In this document: in pieces, positions 21,654 through 33,519 of the stretch
Layout of the letters: every line of letters starts with the position of its first letter
Numbering within the stretch: position 1 is the stretch's first letter
Assembly (NCBI RefSeq): GCF_019059575.1
Contig: NW_024882767.1
Coordinates: forward strand, 62,001-126,000
Direction of reading: 5' to 3'
Source of the DNA: Amphibalanus amphitrite
Lineage: Eukaryota; Arthropoda; Thecostraca; Balanomorpha; Balanidae
Length of the DNA stretch: 64,000 bases
The notes under the pieces: generated by a model
Told to the model about the DNA's origin: nothing
The model's database searches: none
Seen by the model: only the letters and a program-made list of their open reading frames with translations
Position numbers and translations under genes: made by a program

Positions 21654-22564
21654 ACCCTCGCCCGCACATGGGGGGGGGTGGTTGCCACCCCCCCCCCCAA
21701 GCAGTCTTTCTGCTCTGCACTCAACATTTTTACAGCTAGAAGGCTGATTTTTCGTATAGCTGCTCCTCTATACTTTCTTGATGTCCACTGAAAATTTCAA
21801 GTTTCTGTGATTTTTGGTTTCGGAGATATGACCTTGTTTTTTCAGGTCATGTCATGACCCAAATGGCCAATTCTCAACATCTTGCGTTTGCCATGGGCCT
21901 TGTGAGCTTTTGACACCCTGATTTCGGCCTTTTTTGCCAGTCTTACCTCCCACCTATCATGGAACATGTTGTTCGACGATGTACAGGGGTCAAGGTCAGG
22001 GTCAAGGTCAACCTAGGTCATCTAAGATAATTGCGTTTTAGGCAAGCTGAATTTACTTTTTGTGAAGTTTTTTGACTGCATTTTTGGTAAAAGCTTCTCA
22101 GATCATGATTTCATGTAATATGGACCCAAAAACAATCGGTGCACACATCAGTATACACACAGACACACACAGACATACAAACACATATAATTGACCTTGA
22201 CCTAACTTGACCTGAAATGACCTCAGCTGCAAAATTCTGGTCGGATGGTGTGACAAAGAGGTTCTAGCTGGCTTGGCACCAGAAAACAGCATCGTCATCG
22301 GTATTTGATAAGCAGCGCACTTGATATCCAACGGTGACCCAAAACAGCAACATTTTTTAGTTTGACCTGACCTGGAAGGTCAATGACTGACCTGAGAAGG
22401 TAAAACTGGGTATCATTGGATTTGTCTCTTCCCAAAGAATCTTTTTGGTCTTTACTGCTAAGCTCTATCTCCAACAGGAACGAAATGGCGCGGGGGGGTG
22501 GCAACCACCCCCCCCCCCCCCATGTGCGTTCTAGGATGGGAAAATGGCATGTGCGGGCGAGGGC
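21654..22564. mobile_element. Non-autonomous TA-flanked TIR transposon with G-run ends
   Basis: The ends are inverted: left ACCCTCGCCCGCACATG followed by a G run and GGTTGCCACC, right the complement with GCCCTCGCCCGCACATG. Flanking TA dinucleotides (21652-21653 and 22565-22566) fit a Tc1/mariner-type target. The right end carries an extra block of about 30 bases between the terminal repeat and the G run. The interior has many TGACCT/AGGTCA words, a GACACACAC run near 22150, and no transposase. Confidence 0.75.
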
Positions 22565-23299
22565 TAATATGATCATGCCATGTATAAATTTTGAGGGTAA
22601 CTTATGCGTAGTTTTTCACTTAATTTCCACCTGCAATGACAAGATTGAAAAATACGTTCGTTCATATATTTGTAGAAATGCAAAAGGTGAATATTTCGAT
22701 GAGCTGCGTTTACCTAACATGCACTCAATTCATTTATATCAAGATGTTAACATCAAAACCGTCTCACTTTTTACACATCCTGTTCCAAAGCCAAGCGTAC
22801 CGACGCCTGCTTCATATCACACGTTACAGAGTCATGAGCCGCACGACGCCGCGAACCATGTCAAGGGCAAGGTAAGTCTCCAGATATGAGACGCGGCACT
22901 TCTGTCGTCTCCGCGCCGCGGCTGCCACCTCTGCGTCGCTTTGGTCGCACTCGTCATGGGACGGATGTGACTAGAGTTCTGAGAGAGGAAGAGGGAGGGA
23001 GAGAGTGAGGAGGAATATCCTGAGAGAGGGGTGTTCATGGCCTTACAGAGATCGATGGACAATCCTTGTGGACAGTTCCAAATGGAAAAACCATGTGGAC
23101 GATAGCGTCAGAGCGAAAAGATCAGTCACGCCTTTATCCATAAGGATAGCGGCGAGTGTCCGAAGCAGGACAGCGTACGCATATGATCTCGCTTGGAGCT
23201 TGACTACGTAAGATGTAGCACCTATCGTTCATAGTTGTTCCTTATTAAAACTATAGCTGCGGCACCCAATGCTGCCTGGCGGACATTTTTTCGAACTAC
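22565..23299. other. Gene-free stretch
   Basis: No gene, RNA or bounded repeat was recognised between the TIR element and the LINE fragment. Confidence 0.5.
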
Positions 23300-24511
23300 T
23301 CTGCCTAGTTTAGTTTAGTCTAGTTTATTACATAAACACTCACGGGATATGGTGGGCCCATTGACGAGTGAAGTACACATTTCAGACAACAAGTTAAAAT
23401 GGGTTAAAAATACACATAATAAGATACATACACTAAAATGGATCAGCAATGCATTCGACAATATGCCACGACCAGTTTCTTCCACTGCAGGGCGCTCAGG
23501 TGCCAAACGTCTGCCTCACGCTGCTCGTTAAGAAATGTGTTGCACGTTCGCGGAATGCGACAAAATAGTCCCTGCTTAACAGTGGTCACCCGCGCGTACG
23601 GTACATGGAACAGGTTGCGCTGGCGCAATGAGCGAGGTGGTATACATAGAGGCATGCTGTTTAGCAGGTAAGCCGAATCGATGTCCTGTCTGTGAATATT
23701 CCGGATAAACATCAGGTCGTGCTGCTGCCGCCGTGCAGCCAGAGACATCAGATGAAAATGCTTCGAAAGGTTAGCAGAGTTAAGTTCCGCATCGGCAATA
23801 CGACATCGACCACAAAGCCAAATAAGAAATTTCGTCTGTACACGTTCGAGGCGATTTAGATGGGTGGCCGCAGCTCCTCCCCAGATAACGCTGCCGTATT
23901 CCAAGATAGGCCTTACATTGGCACAATACACTGCAATGTACGTGCGGATGATAGCTCTGTAATCACAACGATACAGCGATCTGCCATGCTTTCCTGTTTG
24001 GAAGGACCTGATTAGGAGCCCTAATGCTCTATTAGCTTGGCGAACAACACGATCGATCTCGCTGCCAAACGTCAGTTTTTCATCCAAGATAACACCCAAA
24101 TCGCGCATTTCACTGACTCTTTCAAGTGCTGCGCCTCCTATGGTATATGCAAATGTTACTGGGTGACGTCGCAGAGAAAGAGTCAGGATCTTACATTTAG
24201 CAGGATTCAGTGTTAGGCCCCACTTCCGTGACCAGTAACATAGCTCATCTAACTGCCTCTGCAAGAATTCACAGTCGGTATGAGACGTAACCCTGTGATA
24301 AAGTTTTACATCATCGGCGAACATGAGGCAATTTGTGTTGACAGAATTCGGCAAATCATTGATGTAACATGACAATAACAGCGGCGAAAGGAGGCTTCCT
24401 TCCGGGGTTCCCGACGGCATCGACATCCACGTTGAACATTTCCCATTGACAACCACTCTCTGCTCCCTATCGGTAAAGTAAGACTTAAGCCAGAGAAACG
24501 CCCGATCTGCC
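23300..24511 (-). mobile_element. 5'-truncated Jockey/CR1-group LINE, reverse transcriptase C-terminal part
   Basis: An open frame on the minus strand (about 24510 to 23443, roughly 355 codons) reads FLWLKSYFTDREQ, then MPSGTPEGSLLSPLLL and the catalytic MFADDVKLY box. It continues with the thumb motif DLGVILDEKLTF and the tail YGSVIWGGAAATHLNRLERV. Only the fingers/palm-to-thumb part and 3' region of ORF2 remain. The endonuclease and the first half of the RT are absent, as is usual for 5'-truncated LINE copies. The frame has no stop, so the insertion is young. The 3' end on the minus strand finishes in short ACTAA-like repeats (AAACTAGACTAAACTAAAC), as in CR1-like elements. No target duplication was recognised. 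The exact clade cannot be assigned by eye. Confidence 0.92.
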
Positions 24512-26558
24512 TATTCATGTTCATTTTCATTCATTACGATTGAGTCATAATCTGGCATTCCTTTGTTTAAAAAATATACGTGACTGTGCGGTGTGCCATG
24601 TGTGACATGCATGCATGCACGTATGCAACACCTCAGATCATGAGTGGTAGTACCGCTGTTATCTTATTATCCACAAGCTGTTTTCTGGGGGATTATCCGA
24701 CTGAATGAGACCGCAATGCCCCAAATACCTGCACAAGTTCGAAAACGATGAGGGCTTATCGCTTTCCCTCCACTGCGCAACTTAGCAACTTTTCGTCGAT
24801 GCAAGACAGCATCGGGCCATGCATTGCGTTGAGAAGCTTCAGTCGCGTGACCGTTGTCTGATAATGCTCAGTCTTTATAAGCTCTTTACTGAGGTTCGAG
24901 GTTCGAAGGCAAGACAAATGGCCTTGTCGTTCTCTCTAGCCGTTTGGAACAGCGTGAGACATCCGGTTGGGAACATGTCTCACACTTCGCAGTAATATGG
25001 AGTCGACTCTGGAGTCGAGTAGCATTCACAAGACATCTCCCAATGCTTTGGTGCTGTTTCTATGGGCTTATCTCGTCACCTTTTACCAGGTGTATCACAT
25101 CTACAGCCGAGAACTAAAATGGTGAGTCAATGAGGTAGACTCATTCAGCTTAATTGTGTTAAAGAATTAAATGCAGCATTGACGTAAACCATCCACTAGG
25201 TGAGGAGGTATGGTCGGCCATACTTTCAAGTTGCGGGCAATAGATCCCGAGCAAAAGGCGATGCCTTGATCAATAAGACAGTGATGCAGGGTGATTTTCC
25301 CTGATATCGTTGCAATGGTGTGCTGTGAAATTAAAGGGCTGAACAGTTATACAGTTACTTCTATTTTCCCACACAGCAAATAATCAATAAAATATATTTA
25401 ATCGGAATGGCATTCGGGCATCAGGACAAAGCAAATTTCCGAATGCCACAAGCCTCTGAGAGAGCTTGGATTTCAACGTTTCTGCTCCATTGGCAGCCCA
25501 CAGACGAACCAAAATTCACCGCGCCATCTAATGCCTGAAACAGACTCTTTCCGCAGTCAGGAAATCGGATGCGAGAGCCTATTCAAATACATGGAAGCAC
25601 GCTCGCATCAATCGCACGCACCTCCCGGATGCGATTGAAGCGGGAAGAAATATAATGTATTTGAATAGGCTCTCGCATGCGATTTCCTGAACGCGGAAAG
25701 AGTCTGTTTCAGCCTTAAGAGGCCGAACATCTCGCAGCCTCCGGTGGGCTTCCCAAGATCTCCCACGGATTGTCACGGGGCGTCACGAATCACGTCACGG
25801 GGCATCACGATCGACCGGAAACCACGGCGCGCTTCCTTTGATCGTGACGGACCGGAAACGCAGCGTGGGAGAATCCCTACCGCGGCGGACAGTGCGCTTC
25901 AAGGCCACGAGACACGGGTGATTTGTGCGCTGCCGAACTCACAAGAAGTGTGTGCGGATGACACGGAGTTTATAACAGCGGTTATGGTGCTAGCCAGGTC
26001 ACATCGTTCCTGGATTTGGGCTAAAACAGGTGTGAACGTATGGCAAGGCTTTGCTTGGTATGTTTCACAATTCACATCAATGCTAGGTCGGGTTTGGTCG
26101 CAAAAGGTAACGGGAATTTAAATGGACTTGTCTTGTAGCTAGGTAGGTAATGTGACACACTCACACACTCTTGTCTCCTATGTTCCATTCTGGCCATGGA
26201 ATTCGATAGTAGTGTCTGTTCAGTCCAATGCCATTTTCAGCCGGTTATAGCGAAGGTCAGGTCACGCTCAGTTCAAAATTGTCAAAAATTCCTAAATGGG
26301 CTGCCAAAGTGAATTTTATGTCACATGACCTGCCTTGAATAACTTCATGCTCATCGAGTCATGACCTGACCTGTTATCGGCTTTGACCTCTCATTGACCT
26401 TAGGCCACCACACAAGGTGTCCTTTCTGAATCAAAACGTATCATCATCCGACGCATGTGAACAACACAAGCGCGACCGGCGACGATGCCATAACCTTTCC
26501 TTTACAGTCATTGTGGCTAGTTTTTCTACTAAGGGACAGACCCCTGACCTGGCGGTCA
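24512..26558. other. Gene-free stretch with one small MITE
   Basis: No exon or RNA gene was recognised. A foldback MITE lies at 25535-25712 and AGGTCA/TGACCT words cluster at 26250-26405. Confidence 0.5.
25535..25712. mobile_element. Small foldback MITE, 178 bp
   Basis: The inverted arms start CTGAAACAGACTCTTTCCGC and end with its near-complement, and include ATTCAAATACAT and its complement. The arms are about 65-70 bases with few mismatches and a short loop. TA dinucleotides lie just outside, so a Tc1/mariner-type origin is possible. Confidence 0.75.
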
Positions 26559-26562
26559 TTAA

Positions 26563-29500
26563 AGGGACTGTCCCACCTTCAAGAAATTGCTTTGATATAC
26601 TGTTCTTGTGTTGCAAGACATAGATTAGGGGCCCCTGTACACGAAATTGGCAAACATTCGGCCCATAGTTGGCTAATTGTTTAGAAATTCCAATTTAAAG
26701 CTTTTGGATCGATTACGTCATATGATTGTTTTTTTATCGGGCAAAGTTTTTTTCCTAGCTGCCAAATCGGTGGCACAAAGTTTTGTTACGCTTCTGCCGC
26801 GAATAGTACAAACATTGCGCATGAAAGCAAAACTCAGGAAATTGGTATTTTAGTAACCAAGCTGCTACGCGCCCTAACCCAGAACAACAACAACGGTATT
26901 TTAGTAAGATGCAAAGTAACACAAACATGTTCAATGTTCATGGAAAGGATTGAAATGAAAATTGGAAAATTGAAGCTTGAACTTTGTCAAGAAGAAGGTC
27001 GCAAACTGCAAAGAATATCAACAAGGCCTAATTTATCATTTTTAAAAGATTATAGAATGCTCCCTAATAAGCAACAGCAAGATATTGATGTTTGATTATT
27101 GATGCTGCCCACAATGTCTTGGGCACATGGATGATGGAAGTGAGCTCAACTTCAATAATCAGACCTAAGAATCACAATGGATATAGCCATGAGCCAGACT
27201 GCAAAGTATGGCAATTTTGTCCAGATGTTGTCAGTGCAGACTCCTTCGTCTGGTGCGGATTTAAGTGTGGTGCGGTGTGGATTTGGTTTGGTGTGCAGAT
27301 TTAGTGTAGCGGGGTGCGAAGTGTTCTCTCAGCCCCCTTTGGTGTGAATTTTCTGGCTCAGTTTGCAGGGTTTGTGTAAATTTTGAACTTAGGCCAGTGC
27401 TCCTTGGCGACCTGCAAGCCATACTCTGCAGTACTGGCCTGGGCCCATGAGCAAAGTAATATAATATAGTCTGTTCAAGATTTAATATAATAAGTCTGCA
27501 AAACACATTCCAGCAATTGTAATTGAAGCAGAATGAATTGTAGTGACCTGCATTTGTATTTTTGTTGTGTCTGTGAAAAATAATAAATATACCTACTTAT
27601 TGGAAAAATCGTGGCCTTTCAGCACATTTGGCAGAGTTGTGTGACTCTGATGTAGTGGCTCATGTGGAACGCAACGAGCTGCGGAACAAGCTTGAATAGC
27701 ATTTTGCCTCAGGGCTATCTGCCAGAAACATTTCATCTGCATGAATTTATCTACAGGCAAGTCTGACAAATTTGTGGATTAACTGGGGACCTTGTAAGCC
27801 TGCATATTAAATTATAGCCTACCAGCTCAGCCCTATCCTCAGTTTCAGCATTCAGCGTGATAACAGTTCTGATCAAGTTCTGATTGTCACCACTGAGACA
27901 CCAATGGAGTCCTCTGAAATTTTGCCTTTTAATTAAATTATTTGTAAGAGTTTCAAGCTATATTTAGACCAAACATTTCACTCTCAAAGATCTGCGACCT
28001 ACCCCACTCGTCCAGTAGGATGCCTGGCGCGCAAACAGTCCAGCAGTGAGCTGCCAGCCGGCACGCGGGGCAGCAGCAGGCAGCGGCAGCAACGGCAACT
28101 GGTGAACACGTCTTGGACTGCAGCCACGACATAATCTAGGCTAGCGTCTATTCAATTTGTCCATGTACAAGTCCCACAGCTCCTGCCCGAGGTGCCCGAG
28201 GTTGCGCAAGTCAGGGAACTGACCACCTCCAGCCCAGGCGTGGTTCACTGACTCAAGATATTTCAACTGACCAGTCAGAGTTCATGTTTTGCAACTTTTA
28301 TCCAAGTTATTTGTAATTGTAATATTCTAAACTGAATTTTAGGCATGACTTCATTTTTCAAGAGCTACAAAGAACACACCTTCCCTGTGCAGCACATCTA
28401 TTGTCCTAACATTAGTCACATAGTTGCAAGAAGCGACTTGAATGCGGAACCTGCCTGTTTTGAAGCCCTGTTGTCTGTTGGGTGACACTGCACAGAGGTA
28501 AGGATGGGGTGTGATTTTGCTGCTGTTTGTCAGGTTCAATATGTGTGTCAATGATCACAAAGTACTCTAAAGGTTTAAAAAATGCACAGCATGGCCTAAC
28601 AAAGCACATTACCTAGGTTTTGACAAGCAGCGCAGCGACTGTGGTACAAAGGCCCAGTCCTGGTCCCATGCTCATGTTGGCAGCTGGATCTGCTCCCAGG
28701 AAACAAAGGTAAAACACTATTGACAGCTTTAAGATGAAATCTGCAGGAAAACTAAGCCATCTATAAAATCTAACATAAGCTTAAAAGCGCAACAGAGCAT
28801 TTCTGATTCAACGTGCAGCACTTCCGCTTTCATCCGCCATCAGCAACTCAGTTCAAAGAATGATGCATTACAATACTAAACTTTATTTCAAAATACCTCT
28901 GCATGGTGTTTACACAAACAACAGTTCTTTACTAGACATGGTCGACCTCAGGCCACCCACACTTCAGCAAACAGGGTATTATCAATGTTTAACGGCTCAA
29001 GGTTAGTCGTCTTGGATGTTCAGAAATAAAAAGGTGAACATTCATTGTCTCTTCCTTGTTTGTCACCATCAATAGATTGTGGAACTGGACTCCTCAGAGC
29101 ATGTCTTGATTATGGAGTTGAAACAGCAGTGAGCAAATCATTTATGATTTTGATACTATGATTAATTTCAGTGAGTTGCACACTTGAACTTGACACCTGC
29201 CATTGATAAGTTCATGGCTCTTGCATTCTTCAGTCACATGTAGGACGGCCTCTTAAATATTTAAATACAAAAATAAAAATACTGCAAGAATTAGAAGACT
29301 ATTAGAATTAGTTTGGCATATCAATTTAATTCTCCACCTCGTGGCGCCGGGCGCTGCTGTTCCAAGAGGCGTTGTTATTTTTCAAGGTTTTAATTAAAAA
29401 CAAGTCGACAGATACAGAAACTTCGGAAAAGGCGGAAACGTCACAGGTTTTAAGTGCCAATACCAATACATTGTGGCACTTATTTGCACAGATGTCAAAA

Positions 29501-29627
29501 TCAAACACGAATTTATTTGCGATGAAGTAATTGCTGGAGAAACGGTTTTCACGACTCTGATTTTCAAAGAACGCCCATCAAGATGGCTATCTCAACTCAA
29601 TTCTAATGTTAAGGTGGGACAGTCCCT
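26563..29627. mobile_element. 3.1-kb TTAA-flanked DNA transposon
   Basis: The terminal repeats AGGGACTGTCCCACCTT and the exact complement are flanked on both sides by TTAA (26559-26562 and 29628-29631). This points to a TTAA-targeting superfamily such as piggyBac, although piggyBac ends normally begin CCC. The element is AT-rich compared with its neighbours and lacks a long open frame. A possible last exon on the + strand (27623-27699, after TTTCAG) reads HLAELCDSDVVAHVERNELR and stops. On the minus strand near 28215-28260 there is another short protein-like stretch (YLESVNHAWAGGGQFPDL). Any transposase is therefore spliced or decayed. A 528-bp internal-deletion relative lies at 56883-57410. 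Confidence 0.8.
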
Positions 29628-29631
29628 TTAA

Positions 29632-30658
29632 CCTGACCTTGGAGGTCTTCGGTTAACCTGAAACTAAGCAATTTGGTATGTCTCGCTGGGTCTTGTAGTG
29701 GACGAAATGTTCCTAATTCTCTGCGAAGTTCATGCTCAGTTAGGGCCGAAACGGTGAGGGAAGGTCACAGAGCCCCTTCATTCGGTCGAGGCACAGTCGA
29801 GGCGTATATAGAAAAGGGGTATGCCCGAGAAGAGCTGACTCTGAAATCTGAGGGATATTCTCCGAGCTAAAATTGGTTAAAAATCGCTAGCATGGCCTCC
29901 TTTCCAAGACGCATTACGTTTTCCAACACTTATCACCGAGTATGGCGACCTCTATAATCCTCGTCATATACCGAGAGCTGCATGGTGTCGCTATGAAGAG
30001 GGCTATGTCAGGTTAGGCTGTATCACACGGTCACCTATCGAAGACTGTTAGTTGTAGGTGTAACCTATTCGTTGTTCATTTCACAAATACTAAGAGCTAG
30101 GCGAAGTTTTTCCTCTCATCCCTTCATCTACACTCAAGATGTACCAAGTCTTTTCCTGAATCGCAATGCCGGCTTGACATGGCCTCGAGATACAGGTCAT
30201 AGGTCAAAGGCCATTTGAGTCAAGATTTGAGTCAGGGCCATGATTTTTTTCAGATGTGTAAATGTGATTAACTCGAGGGTTTTGGAAGTTTTGTCGCGGT
30301 CAATCGCTTTTTACGTGAGTTTTTTTTTTGCGAAAACCGAAAGGAAGGGATCCATCTGGCGACCCCCTATAAGTGCAAAAGTTAAAACATAGGTACTGTA
30401 AAGCTGAAGCATACCGTAAAACTCTTAAAAAGCGTTTTATTTGTTCTTGATTTATTAATATACGTGCGTGCCTCGCTCTCAGAATCCATGCATTTTTCTA
30501 GACTCGAATAAGCCTTGGTGACGGATAGCCCCCAATCAGTAAAGACGCTTGTCAGAAAAGGCGAAAAGAAAATGTCGCCGCCTTACTAAAGACAGGCTGT
30601 GGAAAGCAATTATTGACCCACATTGACTTGATAGTTGATGTAGCTATTTTTTTTTTTT
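29632..30658. other. Gene-free stretch 3' of the gustatory receptor
   Basis: No coding potential was recognised. On the minus strand AATAAA (complement of TTTATT at 30451-30456) lies about 205 bases after the receptor stop and is a reasonable poly(A) signal. There is an AGGTCA cluster at 30190-30215. Confidence 0.5.
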
Positions 30659-32326
30659 CTAAGCAACATCCATCTGCACCATGATGATAAAGTAGGTCAG
30701 AACGAAGCTGAAGAGGGCGAGCATGGTGCCCTTCTGCACGGTGAACAGACCCCATCCCTCGAAGGCGATTGGCGAGCGTGCTCTCTCCAGCAACATCTGA
30801 AGGAGGAGCCTCTCGCCACTGGACATACGACTGGCGGGCCAGCGGGCAGCCGCCAGCTCCTCGTGAAGCTGCTGGCCCTGCTGGATCAGCCGGCTGCCGG
30901 CAGAGCTGAGAAGCAGCAGGCGCAGCACCACGACCAACGTGAATACTCCAAATCCATACATCTGTTCGCCGAGGTTGTTTTTGTCCGAGTGGTACAGCAG
31001 CTTGCTGACATAGCTCCCCAGGAGGAGGTTGGTGGTGACGCACGCGTGGAGACTCAGAATCGGCACGGAGAAGAGCGCGTTGGCGTCCGAGGACAGCTGG
31101 CGGATGGATGTGAAGACATCTGTTAGCCATTCAAGAAGAGCGTCGTGGCTGGTGGTGATGTTCAGGTCAGAAGGTCGGTGACATGAACCTGGACGAACTA
31201 CCCCAGTGTCAATGGTAGCGACTGGTGGAACTTTGCCGTCTCGAATGTTGACAGGGCGAGCCGAATGACTTACTGTAACCAAGCCGCAGGTGTTGGCTTT
31301 CTTCCCAGCGTCTTCAGCATGGCCTCCAGAATCCAGAATATCAGAAGATGTATCTGTGTCTCTCTTCTCGACGTTCTCTGAGAGTTGATCGGACGATCTA
31401 GCATCCAAAGCACGCCCTTGATTAGAAAATTCCCTTATGTACCGTCCCAGTCTTTCTTGAAACAGCGCGAGAGAATCAAGGAAACAGAACAAAACAACAT
31501 CAAAGACCAGCTGCATCGTTGTCAATATGATTACAAACGCAACTTGAAGTGTGAGCGTGACGAAATACCACGGAGCTGGCCGCAGCATCTCAGGAACCCA
31601 CCACGCCAATAGGTAATTCGGATGCTTCATTTCCTGCGAGCTAAAGAACCCTGTGAACCAATAGACAAGTTCAAAGGACGAGACAGCCGCAAAGACAATG
31701 GGGTGTCGCCGAACAGAGCTGAAGTCAGAGGGTCTGCCCCACCCTGAGGTGATCCGCGATAGCTTAGAGACATCATGAAGTAGTCGATGCAGCCAGCGCC
31801 GGTTGTACAGGAAGTACACGAACAGCAGGGTCGAGTGGGCGATGGTCGCGCTGCCCACCAGCGCGTGCAGCAGGTCCGTGGCGTTGTGGAGCACAGAGAC
31901 CAGGTGGCCGACGATGGCGGCGACGGAGAGGGGGTAGAGGGTCAGCGGGACTAGGCGCGCGATGCTCCAGACGGACGGCACGTCCTGGTGCTCGACGTGA
32001 AGAGCGCTGAGCGTCAGGATGGAGCCGACCAGAAGGGTGTAGCGCAACACTGCAGAGTGGTCCCACATGCTGACGCGTTGGCAGAGAACTTCCAGAGCAG
32101 AAGTTCCAGATAAGTTAACGAAACTTGCAGATCTGACGGCTGACGTGAAACAAATTGCAAGCTGTTGGTTATACGAAGTCTTGTGATGTTGTGGTTTAGC
32201 CAGGTCTTCTTCCCGTCGACTTTCCTTCGCGAACTCACACCATCGAATGACTGCGAAAGCACTGATCAAGCCATATATGTGCCGGACTGCTGACCTGAAC
32301 CTATCGACTGTCCCTTCCCCATGCAC
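30659..32326 (-). CDS. Gustatory-receptor-family chemoreceptor
   Basis: An uninterrupted frame of 555 codons. Arthropod gustatory receptors are seven-transmembrane ligand-gated cation channels with a cytoplasmic N-terminus. Hydrophobic segments lie at about residues 128-150, 160-180, 212-232, 258-292, 425-450, 462-482 and 520-545. The last one ends LTYFIIMVQMD, matching the family signature TYhhhhhQF with Met in place of the final Phe. Between the fourth and fifth segments is a hydrophilic loop of about 120 residues rich in Asp, Ser and Lys, longer than usual for insect family members, where 50-80 is common. The start is the first Met of the open frame. A later Met (MWDHSAVLRYTLL, about residue 86) would give a shorter N-terminus more like the family norm, so the start is uncertain. 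It lies between SPH1 and SPH2 on the same strand with no evident functional link. The ligand cannot be inferred. Confidence 0.85.
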   Translation of the reverse strand: MHGEGTVDRFRSAVRHIYGLISAFAVIRWCEFAKESRREEDLAKPQHHKTSYNQQLAICFTSAVRSASFVNLSGTSALEVLCQRVSMWDHSAVLRYTLLVGSILTLSALHVEHQDVPSVWSIARLVPLTLYPLSVAAIVGHLVSVLHNATDLLHALVGSATIAHSTLLFVYFLYNRRWLHRLLHDVSKLSRITSGWGRPSDFSSVRRHPIVFAAVSSFELVYWFTGFFSSQEMKHPNYLLAWWVPEMLRPAPWYFVTLTLQVAFVIILTTMQLVFDVVLFCFLDSLALFQERLGRYIREFSNQGRALDARSSDQLSENVEKRDTDTSSDILDSGGHAEDAGKKANTCGLVTVSHSARPVNIRDGKVPPVATIDTGVVRPGSCHRPSDLNITTSHDALLEWLTDVFTSIRQLSSDANALFSVPILSLHACVTTNLLLGSYVSKLLYHSDKNNLGEQMYGFGVFTLVVVLRLLLLSSAGSRLIQQGQQLHEELAAARWPASRMSSGERLLLQMLLERARSPIAFEGWGLFTVQKGTMLALFSFVLTYFIIMVQMDVA

Positions 32327-33519
32327 TTCGTACGGTCAAGCCGTCTGAACACATTCATTCACCATTGCATTCGTGGACAGGCTGAAGCCATTTTTCGGGC
32401 TTCACAGTCAACAAGGCAAAGTGTATTGGTCAGCAGCAGGCCTCAATAACTCAGTCTATTAACATTGCTGTCTCATTGATCGATAACGACCTTTGCACAC
32501 CCCCTGAGGATCTGCCATTCTTGCAAAATGGTGCAAACATGTTGTGTCTTTTCAAGTAGCTGCCATGCTCTGGCCCGCCATGTTCGCCACCAGGCCTTAC
32601 CTCCCAATGTGCTGTTTGTATAAGGTGCTTTCAATCCATTACTTCGCGTCAGGCTGAGTCGAACGTGCCTCCGAACTTGCCGACCTTGGAAGCAATTACA
32701 ATAATGTGATGTCTCATACATGAAATTTGCTCTTTTTTGGCAGGCTTACCACTTCTATACCCATGATAGGATTGGTATTAGATACCCATGATATCGTGTA
32801 TGAATTTACATGGCAGATACAAATCGCCTGATTTGTCAAAATTTTAAGCTGGTCTGGACCATATCTCTGTAGTGTATACTGAGGTGTACAGAGACATGGT
32901 GCATCTATATATCTTTATGGACCATATAGAGATATGGTCCGTATAGCTCTATGTACCCCATGCCTGAACTGACGTGTTCCTACGTATAATATTTTGATTT
33001 TTGAATGGAAAAATTTACCAGACGTAGGCCCTAGTGCGTAAGCAGAACTTATTGCATGCACCTTTGACATCACCGCCTGATCAAAAAGTTACGGGTACGG
33101 ACTTTCGGGAGGAATCAGAAGCCAAAGCTTAGCGTGTCTCACATAGGTTAAAGCCACGTTTGGCCACAAGGCTGACGTCCACTCATCGACTTTAAACTGG
33201 CTACTGCTACTCCTACCAACCGCAAACTACCTCGTCAGGAGTCCCGTATGTCGAGGCGAATCGAACCCGGGAACTCAGAAAAAAAAACACCGGTAGTCTG
33301 ACATTCTCTCAACCGAAGTAGGGGGCTGAAGTCCATGACATTGCCTTATAGAAGTAATGTATTTTGTAATTTAAGCACAAAAATACATCCACTTCTGCAT
33401 TCGGAATGCAGCTTTGTAGTACATGCAGTCAGTCGGTCGAATTTCGAGATCGACTGCAAAAATACATCCGACCATTGTCAGCACGTATCCCCATCAGACA
33501 ATGTCACTGTCGCTGCTCC
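32327..33519. other. Intergenic stretch between SPH2 and the receptor
   Basis: No gene was seen. A loose hairpin with GGACCATATCTCT and AGAGATATGGTCC spans 32865-32945. A tRNA-derived SINE-like segment is at about 33150-33325. Confidence 0.5.
33150..33325 (-). mobile_element. tRNA-derived SINE-like sequence
   Basis: Read on the minus strand from about 33320, GGTTGAGAGAATG, GTCAGACTACCGG and GAGTTCCCGGGTTCGATTC occur in tRNA-like order. The last contains a good RNA polymerase III B box (complement of 33258-33268). The A box is weak, and a T run replaces part of the variable region, so this is a SINE head rather than a working tRNA. The 3' end is not defined. Confidence 0.5.
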
